Assembly: GCA_022826515.1 (NCBI GenBank)
Contig: JAJDUT010000125.1
Coordinates: 1 to 53,574 of the forward strand
DNA length: 53,574 nucleotides
Source: Candidatus Latescibacterota bacterium
GTDB taxonomy: Bacteria > Latescibacterota > UBA2968 > UBA8231
Reading direction: 5' to 3'
Part shown: piece by piece, positions 33,038 to 42,531 of the stretch
Layout of the letters: the number at the start of each line of letters is the position of its first letter
Numbering within the stretch: position 1 is the stretch's first letter
Program-made: the position numbers and the translations under genes
The notes under the pieces: model-generated
What the model saw: only the letters and a program-made list of their open reading frames with translations
What the model was told of the DNA's origin: nothing
The model's database searches: none

Positions 33038-33955
33038 TCACGGTCGCGGCAGGATGACAAATCCCACCGAATCCACCGACGCCGAACCGAATAGCCCGAT
33101 GCCGCCTTCTACCTGAAAGAACGGCCGCTCGAAATTGTCGCCGGCCTGTCCCCCAAAGCCGCCCTGTTCCTGCTGTTCGGGGCTGGAGCGGGCGTACTCG
33201 AACCAGTTGTGATCGACTGCGTACACCTTCATCAGGGAACGTCCGGTATAAACCACGGCAAACCACGGCCAGCGCACGATTCCGTCGCTGGCGGCGAAGG
33301 GCGGCGATTGGTTGTCGCGCAAGTCCTCTGGGGTTCGGTCGTATATCTCTGGGAAATCCTCGTCGAGCAATTGCGCGTCCTCTTCCAAGGCGAAGAGAGC
33401 CGCTTGGTACGCTTCCCCCGCCTTTTCCAAGTAGATCTCGATCAAGCCCTCCAGATGAGTAAGCTGATTTTCCGGTGCCGTGTACACCTCGTCCCCCACC
33501 TCGGCAAATGACTTGAGAGTCCGCATGATCTCTTGGGTGTCTTCGTCCAATAAAACCGCTTGGCGCACCCGCACTCGCTCCGGCGTGGTCGTGCGCGCGA
33601 GCACCTTCTTGCCTTCGACATCCACTTCCAGCCGGTACTCGGTCGTGGTTTGCACAACAGGGGCCTCTAACGGTGGCAAATAGCGACCGGGTGCTGCTGG
33701 ATCAGGTGCATACTCAAAGACCTGATCTCCTTGGAAGACGCGCACTTGGGCGTCAAGCACCCCCGCCGCATCCTGACTGTAGAATTGGCCGGGAGGCAAG
33801 GTGCGGCGCACGAACAATTCGGGTAGGGGCTGATCGACTAGCAGAATCCCGTCCACCACCAGTTCGTTACCTTCTTCTACTGATCCGAAGAGATCGCCCG
33901 GCTGGCGCTCGGCAGCGCAGGCCGTCAGGCACAGGACGATGAGCAAATAGCGCAC
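33038..33955 (-). CDS. DUF4249-like lipoprotein, TonB-receptor partner
   Basis: The 305-residue product starts at a GTG (33955) after GAGGAGG and begins with a lipoprotein signal (VRYLLIVLCLTAC, lipid Cys13). It then has beta-rich segments (VVDGILLVDQPLPELFVRRTLPPGQ) and the pattern of DUF4249 proteins, which in FCB bacteria follow TonB-dependent receptors with a carboxypeptidase-like domain. It lies 10 bases after the TonB receptor, so the two likely form one surface complex. A longer frame to 34153 is antisense-type filler inside the receptor gene. The transported substrate is unknown. Confidence 0.75.
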   Translation of the reverse strand: MRYLLIVLCLTACAAERQPGDLFGSVEEGNELVVDGILLVDQPLPELFVRRTLPPGQFYSQDAAGVLDAQVRVFQGDQVFEYAPDPAAPGRYLPPLEAPVVQTTTEYRLEVDVEGKKVLARTTTPERVRVRQAVLLDEDTQEIMRTLKSFAEVGDEVYTAPENQLTHLEGLIEIYLEKAGEAYQAALFALEEDAQLLDEDFPEIYDRTPEDLRDNQSPPFAASDGIVRWPWFAVVYTGRSLMKVYAVDHNWFEYARSSPEQQEQGGFGGQAGDNFERPFFQVEGGIGLFGSASVDSVGFVILPRP

Positions 33956-33965
33956 GATTTCCTCC

Positions 33966-36209
33966 TCAAAACGAAAAATTGAAACCCAGCGTCGGCACGA
34001 TGGGCAATTGCTTGAACACTTCCGGCTTGGTTTCGGGATTGTTCGTGTCGAACAGCACGAACCACTCGTTGCGCCGGCTGTAGAGATTGAAAATTTGTAA
34101 GTAAAACTCGACGTCGAGGCCCCATAGCCCAAACTCGCGGCTGGCACTGGCATCGAGGCGGTGATAGGGCAGCAGACGGGCGCTATTGCGGTTGGCTGGT
34201 AGCACGTAGTCTTGCAGCGACCCAGTGGTCGGCTCGCGCAGCGAATAGCGGGCCGAGGCCGGGGTAAAGGTCTGCCCAGTGGCGTACACGAGATTTGAAC
34301 CTAAGCGCCATTTTCCCAAGTTGTACGAGAGCACGAAAGACAGATCGTGGCGGCGGTCGTACTTGGGGGGGAAGGCGCGTCCACGGTTTAGTTCGGAGAA
34401 AGTGCGCCGCGTCCAGCCCAGCGTATAGCCCACCCAGCCGGTGAGTGCTCCCGTACGCCGCTGCAAAAAGACCTCGACCCCGCTGGCCCAGCCGCTACCC
34501 CCGCTTTTGAATATGTCCTCTGAGCGCGTGCTTTCGCTATCAACGGCCACGGCGTTGTCTAGCACCACCAGATTGGCCAAGTCGGTGTAGTAGGCCTCCA
34601 CGGAGAGCTGGTAGCGCCGCGACGGGTCCCACTCGGTGCCTATAACCCCCTGATACGATCGCCCCGGCTCGACGCTATCATCGAGCGGCACCCAGAAATC
34701 GCCGCTGCTAAAGACTTCGGTAGTGATCAGTTGTAGGTACTGACGGTACATACCCGCGGCGGCTTTGATGCGGATTTTGTCGCTGAGGGCGTGGCTCAGC
34801 GACAGGCGAGGCGTGAAATGCAGGCGATCCCCGACGCTGAAATAGGTGCCGCGTCCCCCGAGTCGCAGCCGCGTGAGCGGCCCGGCTTGCCACTCGTCTT
34901 GGACGTAGGCCGAGGCCAACACCGACTGCTGGTACAAGTTGACCTGCTCCTCCCGATTGAAGGACTGGGAATAGTCGAACTCGAACAGGGTGGCCAGAAA
35001 GCCTAAGGTGAGGGTGTGATTGCGGTTGGCGAAGTAATCCACATCGCCTTTGAGTGACCAATCGCGGATGCTGTTGGTAATGCCGAACGGCGTGCCGAAG
35101 AAACTGAACAAGAGGGTGTTTTCGTACGACGAGCCGGCAGCCATGAAGTGCCCGAATAGGGTTGGCGAAAACACCCGCGTCCACCGTGCGGTCAGGGCGC
35201 GGTTGCCCCAGCGCAAATCGGCGGAGGACGTCTCGTCTTCTGTGTCCTCCCATTGTAGGTCGTCTTGGCCCCAGTACGTGCTCACGGTAAAAGTGTCGTC
35301 GCCCCACCGCTGGTTGACTTTGCCGTTGAAGTCGTAGAAGTAATAGTTCAAGGGGATGTCTATATCAAAAGAGCGGACGGCGCTGAGCACGGGTTCTAGG
35401 TAGGTGCGGCGGCCGGCCATCATCCACGAGCCTTGGCCGACTGGCCCTTCGGCCAGCAAGCGGCTCGCGATCAGGCTGATGCCGCCGCGGCCACTGAAGC
35501 GCTGTCGGTTGCCCTCGCGGTTGCTCACGTCGAGTACTGCCCCGAGCGTGCGGCCGTACGCAGCCGGATAGGCTCCTTTGTATAGCTGGACGTCCTTGAT
35601 GGCGTCGGGGTTGAAGGTCGAGAAGAAGCCGAACAGGTGCGAGGGGTTGTACAGGGGAATGTGGTCGAGCAGGATGGCCGTTTGGTCTGGGCCGCCGCCG
35701 CGCACGTACAGGCCGCTGCTAATGTCCGACGCCGATTGGATGCCCGGCAGCAGTTGCAAGCTGCGGAGCAGATCGGCCTCGCCAATGGCTGGCATTTGCT
35801 GCAACGGCTCGACCTGCAGGGCGATAAAACTGCTCTGGGTGGCCTGCTCCAACTCTTCGCGGCGCTCGGCTTGGATCACAATTTCCTCTAGATCCACCGA
35901 CTCGACCTGCAAGGCCACATCCAAGCGCACATCTTGGTCGCTGAACGCTAGGGTATCGCGCCAGGTTTTGTAGCCTATATACGAAATCACCACCTCGTAC
36001 GTCCCTGCTGGTACCTCTTTGACGGCGTAGTAACCGCTGCTATTGCTCGCCGTGCCCAATTGTACCTGCGTCAGGACAATGGAGGCCAAGGGCAGGGATT
36101 CGCCGTTGTCGGCGTCGGTCACAAACCCGCTCAGAGTGATACCTGGGGTCTGGGCCGCCAAGGGCATGGCCACCAACAGAGCCACCAGCCAATATCTAAG
36201 AATTGCCAT
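33966..36209 (-). CDS. TonB-dependent outer-membrane receptor with N-terminal carboxypeptidase-regulatory-like domain
   Basis: The 747-residue product has a signal peptide (MAILRYWLVALLVAMPLAAQ), a beta-sandwich domain (about 22-105: LSGFVTDADNGESLPLASI, GYYAVKEVPAGTYEV), a plug domain (about 130-220: DLLRSLQLLPGIQSASD, LYVRGGGPDQTAILLD) and a 22-strand barrel ending in FNFSF. It should take up a large substrate across the outer membrane with TonB/ExbBD energy; those genes are not in the window. It is a close paralog of the 721-residue receptor at 44.6-46.7 kb and, unlike it, has a DUF4249-like partner. Substrate unknown. Confidence 0.93.
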   Translation of the reverse strand: MAILRYWLVALLVAMPLAAQTPGITLSGFVTDADNGESLPLASIVLTQVQLGTASNSSGYYAVKEVPAGTYEVVISYIGYKTWRDTLAFSDQDVRLDVALQVESVDLEEIVIQAERREELEQATQSSFIALQVEPLQQMPAIGEADLLRSLQLLPGIQSASDISSGLYVRGGGPDQTAILLDHIPLYNPSHLFGFFSTFNPDAIKDVQLYKGAYPAAYGRTLGAVLDVSNREGNRQRFSGRGGISLIASRLLAEGPVGQGSWMMAGRRTYLEPVLSAVRSFDIDIPLNYYFYDFNGKVNQRWGDDTFTVSTYWGQDDLQWEDTEDETSSADLRWGNRALTARWTRVFSPTLFGHFMAAGSSYENTLLFSFFGTPFGITNSIRDWSLKGDVDYFANRNHTLTLGFLATLFEFDYSQSFNREEQVNLYQQSVLASAYVQDEWQAGPLTRLRLGGRGTYFSVGDRLHFTPRLSLSHALSDKIRIKAAAGMYRQYLQLITTEVFSSGDFWVPLDDSVEPGRSYQGVIGTEWDPSRRYQLSVEAYYTDLANLVVLDNAVAVDSESTRSEDIFKSGGSGWASGVEVFLQRRTGALTGWVGYTLGWTRRTFSELNRGRAFPPKYDRRHDLSFVLSYNLGKWRLGSNLVYATGQTFTPASARYSLREPTTGSLQDYVLPANRNSARLLPYHRLDASASREFGLWGLDVEFYLQIFNLYSRRNEWFVLFDTNNPETKPEVFKQLPIVPTLGFNFSF

Positions 36210-36278
36210 TCTCTCTCCGTTTAAAATGCTGATACGACACGTACCATTTTCTTTTAACCCCCTAAACCCGTCCTACTG

Positions 36279-37310
36279 CTACCCCCTCCGTTTAAAACGA
36301 TAGTGCGACACCCACCACTCTTGCCCGCCGTTGTAGCCCCACAATTCAGCGCAGGCCATAAAGAAGATACGCCAGCGCTGTAACCATCGCCGCTTTGCGG
36401 CTGCGCCGTACTGGCGTTCCAAAATGGCGAGGGCCTCTGAGCGCCGGGCGTCGAGATTGGCCAGCCAATGCTCGGCCGTGCAGGCGTAGTGCTGACCATC
36501 GACCCGCCATTGCGCCTCTAGGACTAGATCGTCCTGGAAATAGTGCAGCAGATCGTCGGAGGGCATGATGCCGCCGGTGAAAAAGTAACGCCCCATCCAG
36601 TTTTCTTCACCTTCGGCGGCAAAGGTGTATGCGTAGAGGCGATGGACGAAGATGTGGATGAATAGCGAGCCAGCCGGTTTGAGCCAGCCGGCGATGCGCC
36701 GCATTAACGCGCGGTAATTGCGCATGTGCTCGAACATCTCCACCGATACCACCCGGTCATAGCGTCCCGGTGCCGCGAACTGGTTCATATCTGCGGTGAT
36801 CACTGCGACGTTATCTAGTCCCAGAGCCTTACAGCGTTCTTCGATGAAGTCGCGCTGTAGTGCCGAATTGGACACCGCGGTGATGCGGCTGCCGGGATAA
36901 TGTTGCGCCATCCACAAGGTCAGCGACCCCCAGCCGCAGCCTAGTTCCAGCACGTCTTGGCCGTCTTGTAGATCGGTGCGCTGACAGGTCAGTTTTAGCA
37001 TGGCCGCTTCGGCTTGGTCTAGACTGGCTGTATCCGTGGGGAAATAACAGCCGCTGTACTTGAGGTGACGGCCTAGGACCAGTTGGAAAAACTCGGGCGG
37101 CAGCTCGTAGTGCTGCTCGTTGGCGCTCTGCGTATGCAGGGCGATGGGCGCTTGATCCATCGAGGCGATGAAGCGGCATTTGGCCGCTTGCTCGGCCTCG
37201 CAGTCGGCACCTCGCTCTTGCCGCAGACGCCCGCGATTGAGGCGGCGGATGCCCCAGCGGATAAGGGCGTCGGGCAGCAGGCCCCGCTCGGCCCAATCAA
37301 TCGCGTTCAA
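36279..37310 (-). CDS. Cyclopropane-fatty-acid-synthase-type SAM methyltransferase (second copy)
   Basis: The 343-residue product has a SAM-binding motif [17 protein letters not shown] (near 120) and the CFA-family [12 protein letters not shown] stretch where the active-site Glu and following residues lie. The N-terminus has the [14 protein letters not shown] pattern of phospholipid-modifying CFA-type enzymes. It differs clearly from the CFA homolog at 38.1 kb, is shorter, and ends with a basic tail. It overlaps the DUF1295 gene by 14 bases. The product may be methylated rather than cyclopropanated lipid, as in furan fatty acid synthesis (UfaM-type), but this is inference. Confidence 0.85.
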   Translation of the reverse strand: MNAIDWAERGLLPDALIRWGIRRLNRGRLRQERGADCEAEQAAKCRFIASMDQAPIALHTQSANEQHYELPPEFFQLVLGRHLKYSGCYFPTDTASLDQAEAAMLKLTCQRTDLQDGQDVLELGCGWGSLTLWMAQHYPGSRITAVSNSALQRDFIEERCKALGLDNVAVITADMNQFAAPGRYDRVVSVEMFEHMRNYRALMRRIAGWLKPAGSLFIHIFVHRLYAYTFAAEGEENWMGRYFFTGGIMPSDDLLHYFQDDLVLEAQWRVDGQHYACTAEHWLANLDARRSEALAILERQYGAAAKRRWLQRWRIFFMACAELWGYNGGQEWWVSHYRFKRRG

Positions 37311-38094
37311 GATTTTCCCGGCGGGGAACCCACGGAATAAAGGGACTGGTGGTGCGCTGGTAGCGGCGGTAGTCTTCGCCCCGGCTGACCAGTGCCCGCT
37401 TTTCAGTGTAGGGAATGCCGGTCACGCGGTAGAGCAGAAACAACATCAGCACCGGCCCGATCCAAGCCAACCACCCGATCGCCGACCCAACCGCCATGAC
37501 CACGTAGGCCCACCAGTGGATCCATTCAAAAAAGTAGTTGGGATGGCGCGAATAGCGCCACAGGCCGCGGTCGCAGGTGCGTCCGTGGTTAGCGGCTTGG
37601 CTGCGGAAGGAGGCCAGTTGGCGGTCAGCCACCCATTCGCCGACCACGGCCACCGTCCACACCAGCACACCGACGATGTCCCAAGCGGTCCAGCCCACGT
37701 GAGCTTTGGCTGCCACGGCGACAAAAGGCAGACCGAATAAAACCACTAGCAGGGCCTGCGCTTGGAACAACCAGAAAAAGTGGCGCTGAGCCTTGGCACC
37801 CCATTGGGCACGCAGCATTTGGTAGCGGCCGTCCTCTTCCTCGGCTCTTACTAGCCGGTCGATCACTAGGTAAGCGGTCAGGCGGAAGGACCACGCCGCG
37901 CCCATCAGACCGAGTAACAGTCGTCGTAGCTCCCAGCCGTCGCCGCTGTAGGCTGCGGCCACGGCCACCAACCCAATGCCACCGGCCCAGCCCACGTCAA
38001 CGACGCCGGCGTCGCCCCGACGCCGCTGCAGCCAATACAGCGCGGCCATACCCGTCATAGCCGCCGGCAGACTATAGGCTAACAAGTTCAACAT
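37297..38094 (-). CDS. DUF1295 membrane protein (steroid 5-alpha-reductase/isoprenylcysteine methyltransferase-like)
   Basis: The 265-residue product has about seven hydrophobic segments and ends with the DUF1295 pattern [21 protein letters not shown], then [25 protein letters not shown]. This region binds the cofactor in the steroid-reductase-like superfamily. In many genomes DUF1295 genes sit beside DUF1365 and CFA genes, as here; a role in lipid reduction or methylation is suggested by that context. Start at ATG 38094, 30 bases after the CFA stop. Confidence 0.86.
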   Translation of the reverse strand: MLNLLAYSLPAAMTGMAALYWLQRRRGDAGVVDVGWAGGIGLVAVAAAYSGDGWELRRLLLGLMGAAWSFRLTAYLVIDRLVRAEEEDGRYQMLRAQWGAKAQRHFFWLFQAQALLVVLFGLPFVAVAAKAHVGWTAWDIVGVLVWTVAVVGEWVADRQLASFRSQAANHGRTCDRGLWRYSRHPNYFFEWIHWWAYVVMAVGSAIGWLAWIGPVLMLFLLYRVTGIPYTEKRALVSRGEDYRRYQRTTSPFIPWVPRRENLERD

Positions 38095-38124
38095 GGTGTC
38101 GTAGGGGGCAACGATCGTTGCCCT

Positions 38125-39408
38125 CTACCCGCCGTGACCAATCTCGGGCAACTGCGCCGAGCGCCGGTTGGCTGGTCGAGCCAAGAGCATTTGCACATCG
38201 GATATGTAGCGCTCTGCAAAGCCGCCGATGCAATACGAAAAATAGAAGTCCCACATGCGAATGAATTCCTCGGTAAATCCTAGCTGACGCACTTGTTCTT
38301 CTGCGTCCCAAAAACGCGCTCGCCAAGCCTGCAAGGTGCGAGCGTAGTGCGGACCAATATCCTCCAGATGCACCAAGCGCATATCCGTGGCCTCCGCCAA
38401 CGAGCGGTTGATGGCCGCCACCGACGGAATGCAACTGCCCGGAAAGATGTATGCCTTGATGAAATCGACTGAGCGGCGCGCCCGTTCGTAGGCCCAATCG
38501 CCGATGACGATGGCCTGCAATAGCATCAGGCCCTCGGGTTTGAGCAGGCGGGCGCAACAGCCGAAATAGGTGTCGAAGTAGTGGTGTCCCACGGCTTCGA
38601 TCATCTCTATGGAGACCAGTTTGTCGTACTGTCCCTGCAAATCGCGGTAGTCGGCTAACACCACCTCTACCCGACCATCTAAGCCGGCCGCGCGCACTCG
38701 TTGACGCGCTAGTTCGCACTGTTGCTGCGAAATGGTCGCCGTGGTCACCCGACAGCCGTACTCGCGGGCCGCGTGCAGGGCAAAACCGCCCCATCCGGTG
38801 CCGATTTCCAACAGATGATCCTCGGGCACTAGGGCGAGCTTTTTGCAGATGCGGTCCACCTTGTAGCGGGATGCCTCTTCCAGCGAACTGTCTGGGCGCG
38901 GGAATACGGCGCTGGAATACATCATGTTGTCGTCGAGAAAGAGGCGGAAAAAGTCGTTGCTCAAATCGTAGTGGGCGGCGATGTTGTGCCGACTGCCCCG
39001 GAGCGTATTGCGCTTGAGGGCATGCCCCAACATGCGGGCCGGTGCGGCCAACCGGGCCCACCCCCGCTCGCGCTGCTGCATCCACTCCATATTGGCCACG
39101 GCCAAGCGACACATAGCTGGCAGGTCGTCGCTACTCCACCACCCCTGCATGTAGGCTTCGGCCGCGCCGATGGTGCCCCCGAGGGCCAAGGCGCGGAAAA
39201 ATCGAGGATGGTGGACCTGCAAAACCACTTCGAGACCGTCTTCGCCTTGTCCGAAGGTGCGATGCTGTTCGCCTTCGACTAGGCAAATCGCACCGCGCTG
39301 CAAGCGCTGCAATTGCCCCAACACCAACCGCCGCGCCCAGCGATCCGGCCAGCTGCCGAGGCCGATGGGCCGTTTTTTAGCTGCGGGGGAGAGAACTACT
39401 TGCGACAT
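38125..39408 (-). CDS. cfa: Cyclopropane-fatty-acyl-phospholipid synthase family protein
   Basis: The 427-residue product has the full CFA architecture: an N-terminal lipid-binding domain (about 1-130), HYDLSNDFFRLFLDDNMMYSSAVF near 145, SAM motif LLEIGTGWGGFALHAA near 197, and SIEMIEAVGHHYFDTYF near 265 with the Glu/His active-site elements. It should methylate double bonds of membrane phospholipids using SAM, making cyclopropane or related acyl chains. It overlaps the DUF1365 gene by 32 bases, so the two are tightly coupled. Confidence 0.92.
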   Translation of the reverse strand: MSQVVLSPAAKKRPIGLGSWPDRWARRLVLGQLQRLQRGAICLVEGEQHRTFGQGEDGLEVVLQVHHPRFFRALALGGTIGAAEAYMQGWWSSDDLPAMCRLAVANMEWMQQRERGWARLAAPARMLGHALKRNTLRGSRHNIAAHYDLSNDFFRLFLDDNMMYSSAVFPRPDSSLEEASRYKVDRICKKLALVPEDHLLEIGTGWGGFALHAAREYGCRVTTATISQQQCELARQRVRAAGLDGRVEVVLADYRDLQGQYDKLVSIEMIEAVGHHYFDTYFGCCARLLKPEGLMLLQAIVIGDWAYERARRSVDFIKAYIFPGSCIPSVAAINRSLAEATDMRLVHLEDIGPHYARTLQAWRARFWDAEEQVRQLGFTEEFIRMWDFYFSYCIGGFAERYISDVQMLLARPANRRSAQLPEIGHGG

Positions 39409-40180
39409 AGTCTTTTTCCTTTGTCAACGACTTGGGATGCGGATAGAACGGACAGCGCTTGAGCCACAGTTTTAGCGCCTGCCAGTGAATGGCACCAATG
39501 ACTTTTGTCGTTATCAGTGGATACTGCACCAGTACCCGCGCCAGCGCTGCCGCGCTTATTTCCCGCCGCCGCAGCACCAAGGTCGCGTCGAATAAGTGGT
39601 GGCCATCCTGCCAATTGTCCATATGCACGGCCAGCGTGCGGCGCGGCGTCGTAAAGCGCCAAGTGTAGTCCTGCTGCATGGCCATGAAGGGCGAAACGTG
39701 GAATGCCTTGGAGAATTGGTAGCACTTGTGCGCTCCGCGGCCGCGGTCAATCCCTTGGTGCAGGACGTAGCAGTGCTGTTCGCCCCAGGGAGTGTTATTT
39801 ACCTCGCCTACCACCGTCTCGACGCGCCTATCGGCTTGGTCGAAGCAATAGTAAAAGCTGACCGGGTTGAAGCCGTACCCGCCGTAGCGCAGGTGAGTCA
39901 GCAGGCGAATCGGCCCGTCGGGATAGCGTCCGCTCTGGTCTTTGACCAATTGCCGCACGCAGTCCGCTAGGGGATGCTGCGGTGCACCCAAATGGTCGGC
40001 GCGGCGGAAATAAGCCACGTTGGGCCGCGCCGCCGACCACAGCCAACGCCCATCGAACAAGCTGGGCAATTCGGCTAAATCGAGGTACATCATAAAGAGT
40101 CGGTACTCAAAGGCGTGGGCCACCGGCGCGAAGCGGCGATGCCGCACTCGCCCTTCGTATATGCAGCTATGCTGGTCCAT
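39377..40180 (-). CDS. DUF1365 protein
   Basis: The 267-residue product begins MDQHSCIYEGRVRHRRF and contains HAFEYRLFMMYLDLAELP and YGGYGFNPVSFYYCFD, the defining DUF1365 patterns. I chose the ATG at 40180; the longer frame to 40228 starts within a GCGTCCATCT repeat. DUF1365 genes are usually adjacent to an FAD-dependent amine-oxidase-like gene and a CFA gene, exactly as here, and the trio is often light-induced in proteobacteria. No catalytic function has been established; the conserved partners suggest lipid modification. Confidence 0.9.
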   Translation of the reverse strand: MDQHSCIYEGRVRHRRFAPVAHAFEYRLFMMYLDLAELPSLFDGRWLWSAARPNVAYFRRADHLGAPQHPLADCVRQLVKDQSGRYPDGPIRLLTHLRYGGYGFNPVSFYYCFDQADRRVETVVGEVNNTPWGEQHCYVLHQGIDRGRGAHKCYQFSKAFHVSPFMAMQQDYTWRFTTPRRTLAVHMDNWQDGHHLFDATLVLRRREISAAALARVLVQYPLITTKVIGAIHWQALKLWLKRCPFYPHPKSLTKEKDYVASSSLPRS

Positions 40181-40207
40181 ATAGCAATCTCGTCTTGTTT
40201 CTACTCT

Positions 40208-40235
40208 TCTGCGTCCATCTGCGTCCATCTGCGGA
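40208..40235. repeat. GCGTCCATCT tandem repeat
   Basis: GCGTCCATCT occurs twice in tandem (40211-40230), flanked by TCT and GCGGA. It is close to the reverse complement of the CGCAGATG units at 22145-22171, so the two belong to one dispersed repeat family. It lies between the DUF1365 and FAD-oxidoreductase genes. Confidence 0.6.
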
Positions 40236-40261
40236 TTGTCGCATAGAAGGATGTAGAATTG

Positions 40262-41524
40262 CTATAGCGTCTTGCCAAAGCGCCGCGTCACTTCCAAGGC
40301 GCTGACCACCCCGTCCTCGTGAAAACCAAAGCCCCAATAGGCCCCGCAGTAGTGGATGCGATCAACTCCGTCGATGCGCGACCGCTGCTTTTGCGCGGCC
40401 ACTGAGGCTGGCGAATAGACCGGATGGTGATAGGTCATGCGGGCGATGAGCCGCTCTGGAGCAATGTCGGAGGTGCGATTGAGGCTGACGCAGAAAGGTC
40501 GGCGGCTCTCCAAGCTTTGGAGGATATTCATATTGTACGTGACGGTGGCGGGGCATCCCTTGTCGGGCGGGATGTAGTAATTCCAGCTAGCCCAAGCACG
40601 CCGGCGCTTGGGCAGCACGGACGCGTCGGTGTGCAGTGCGACATCGTTGGCCTGATATCGCATGGCTCCCAGAATTTGGTGCTCGGCTGGGGTAGGATCG
40701 GCCAATAGTCGCAGTGCTTGGTCGCTGTGTACGGCGAGGATGATTTCGTCAAAGTGCTCGGGCTCTCCAGTCTGGGGCCGCACTTCCACGCCTTTTTGCA
40801 AACGTCGCACCGAAGCCACGGGGCAATTGACGCGGATGCGCTCTCTGAAGGGGCGGGTCAGCGCCTCGACGTAGCGCTGCGAGCCTCCTTTGATGACGCG
40901 CCAAGGCGTCCGCCCGCGCACTTGTAAAAAGGCGTGGTTGGCGAAAAACTGGACGAAGTAGTGCGCTGGAAACTCGTACATGCGGTCGGGCAAGGCCGAC
41001 CACAGCGCCGACCCCAAGGGGATGATGTGGTGTTGGACAAAAGCCTTGGAGTAGCCGTTGTCGGCCAGATAGTCTCCGAGGGTAGTAGCGTCATTGGGAT
41101 CGCGCAAGAACTCCGGTGCTGTCCGGTTGAAGCGCAGGATGTCGGCCAACATGCGGTAGAACGACGGCCGCAGCGCATTGCGCCGCTGGGCCAACAGGCT
41201 GCTCAGCGGCGTGCTGGCGTATTCGAGACCAGTGCGGCTGCACTTGACGCTGAACCCCATTTGCGTCGGCTGAGAAGCTACTCCCAAACGCTGCAGCAGG
41301 CGATTGAACTGCGGGTAGTTGGGTTCGTTGAAGACGATAAAGCCCGTATCCACTGCATAGGATCGCCCGTCCTGCTCGACCTCCAAAGTATGGGTGTGGC
41401 CGCCGATATAATCGTTGGCTTCAAACAGCGTGAGGTGGTGATCTGGGTGCAGCAGATAGGCCGCCACCAAGCCGGAAATACCGCCCCCCACCACGGCGAT
41501 GCGCCGCCCCTGCGCCGGCTTCAT
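40262..41524 (-). CDS. FAD-dependent amine-oxidase-like oxidoreductase
   Basis: The 420-residue product starts MKPAQGRRIAVVGGGISGLVAAYLL, with the FAD-binding GxGxxG, and continues EANDYIGGHTHT and DTGFIVFNEPNYP, the pattern of the COG2907 group that accompanies DUF1365 and CFA genes. It ends with CGAYWGFGFHEDGVVSA for the second FAD-binding segment. I chose the ATG at 41524 because it overlaps the desaturase stop in ATGA; the longer frame runs antisense into that gene. A related flavoenzyme, UfaO, forms furan fatty acids in alphaproteobacteria; a lipid substrate here is inferred from context. Confidence 0.9.
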   Translation of the reverse strand: MKPAQGRRIAVVGGGISGLVAAYLLHPDHHLTLFEANDYIGGHTHTLEVEQDGRSYAVDTGFIVFNEPNYPQFNRLLQRLGVASQPTQMGFSVKCSRTGLEYASTPLSSLLAQRRNALRPSFYRMLADILRFNRTAPEFLRDPNDATTLGDYLADNGYSKAFVQHHIIPLGSALWSALPDRMYEFPAHYFVQFFANHAFLQVRGRTPWRVIKGGSQRYVEALTRPFRERIRVNCPVASVRRLQKGVEVRPQTGEPEHFDEIILAVHSDQALRLLADPTPAEHQILGAMRYQANDVALHTDASVLPKRRRAWASWNYYIPPDKGCPATVTYNMNILQSLESRRPFCVSLNRTSDIAPERLIARMTYHHPVYSPASVAAQKQRSRIDGVDRIHYCGAYWGFGFHEDGVVSALEVTRRFGKTL

Positions 41525-42486
41525 GGCTCGCTGACGGCGCGGTCGTACACCCGCTCGGGCACCGGCCTGAGATCGCGCACCAGACCGATCCAAGACAGCA
41601 CTCTGAGCAGATAATAGGTCGGATCGAACTCCCACCAGTAAAAACCCTGCCGCGCCGCCCCCGGATAATAGTGATGGTTGTTGTGCCAGCCTTCGCCCAT
41701 GGTGATAAGCGCCAGCCAGATATTATTGCGGCTGTGGTCTTGGGTGGCAAAGCGGCGGCGACCAAAAAGATGGGAGAGCGAATTGATGGTGCAGGTGCCG
41801 TGGAACAGGACGATGGTGGAAATGGAGAAACCCCAGACGAGCATCTGCCAGCCGCTGGTTCCCGACGTGGGGAAGCGGCTGCCGCAATAGTCCCCCAAGG
41901 CGTACATCGCCACTGCTAGCAAGGCGGGCACGATGATATCGAAGCGGTCGAGAAAGCGCAGTTCGGGGAAACGGGCTAGGTCGCGCACATTGTATAGACG
42001 GGTGGGGAAATTCGACCGCGAGGTGATCCACAGGACGTGGCTCCACCAAAACCCGTGCTCTGTGGGCGAATGCACGTCGCTGGCGACATCGGAGTGGCGA
42101 TGGTGGTGGCGGTGGTGCCCGGCCCACCACAACGGCCCGCGCTGCACGGCCGTATTGCCCAGCACGGCAAAGAGGAACTGCCCGGCCCGCGAGGTCTTGA
42201 ATGTGCGGTGCGAAAAGTAGCGGTGGTAAAATCCGGTTATGGCGAACATCCGCACCCAATAGGCCACCACGCCCACGGCTACGGCTACGGGACTCCAGCC
42301 GACCCACAAGACCCCGAGGCAACTCAAGTGCAGCGCCGCAAAGGGTAGCATGCGCACCCAATCAATCTGCCGCTCGTCTTCAACTACCGCGGCGGCCGCG
42401 GCTTCATCGCCCTTAAACCAACGCAGGAAAGCCAGCCGCCAGCCTTTGAGCGGCCGCACTTTGTCTTCGACCTCTATATGTTCCAT
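41521..42486 (-). CDS. Membrane acyl-CoA/fatty-acid desaturase (delta-9 type)
   Basis: The 321-residue product is a membrane di-iron desaturase with the three histidine boxes HRYFSH (88-93), HHRHH (124-128) and HNNHH near residue 275. Hydrophobic segments flank the boxes. I chose the ATG at 42486; the longer frame uses a TTG. It should introduce a double bond into acyl chains, which the downstream CFA-type enzymes could then modify. It is the first enzyme gene after the CarH-type regulator, 45 bases downstream of it. Confidence 0.92.
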   Translation of the reverse strand: MEHIEVEDKVRPLKGWRLAFLRWFKGDEAAAAAVVEDERQIDWVRMLPFAALHLSCLGVLWVGWSPVAVAVGVVAYWVRMFAITGFYHRYFSHRTFKTSRAGQFLFAVLGNTAVQRGPLWWAGHHRHHHRHSDVASDVHSPTEHGFWWSHVLWITSRSNFPTRLYNVRDLARFPELRFLDRFDIIVPALLAVAMYALGDYCGSRFPTSGTSGWQMLVWGFSISTIVLFHGTCTINSLSHLFGRRRFATQDHSRNNIWLALITMGEGWHNNHHYYPGAARQGFYWWEFDPTYYLLRVLSWIGLVRDLRPVPERVYDRAVSEP

Positions 42487-42531
42487 TCGATCTCTACCTA
42501 CCAAATGTTGTTTTATTGTTGACAGGCGCTT

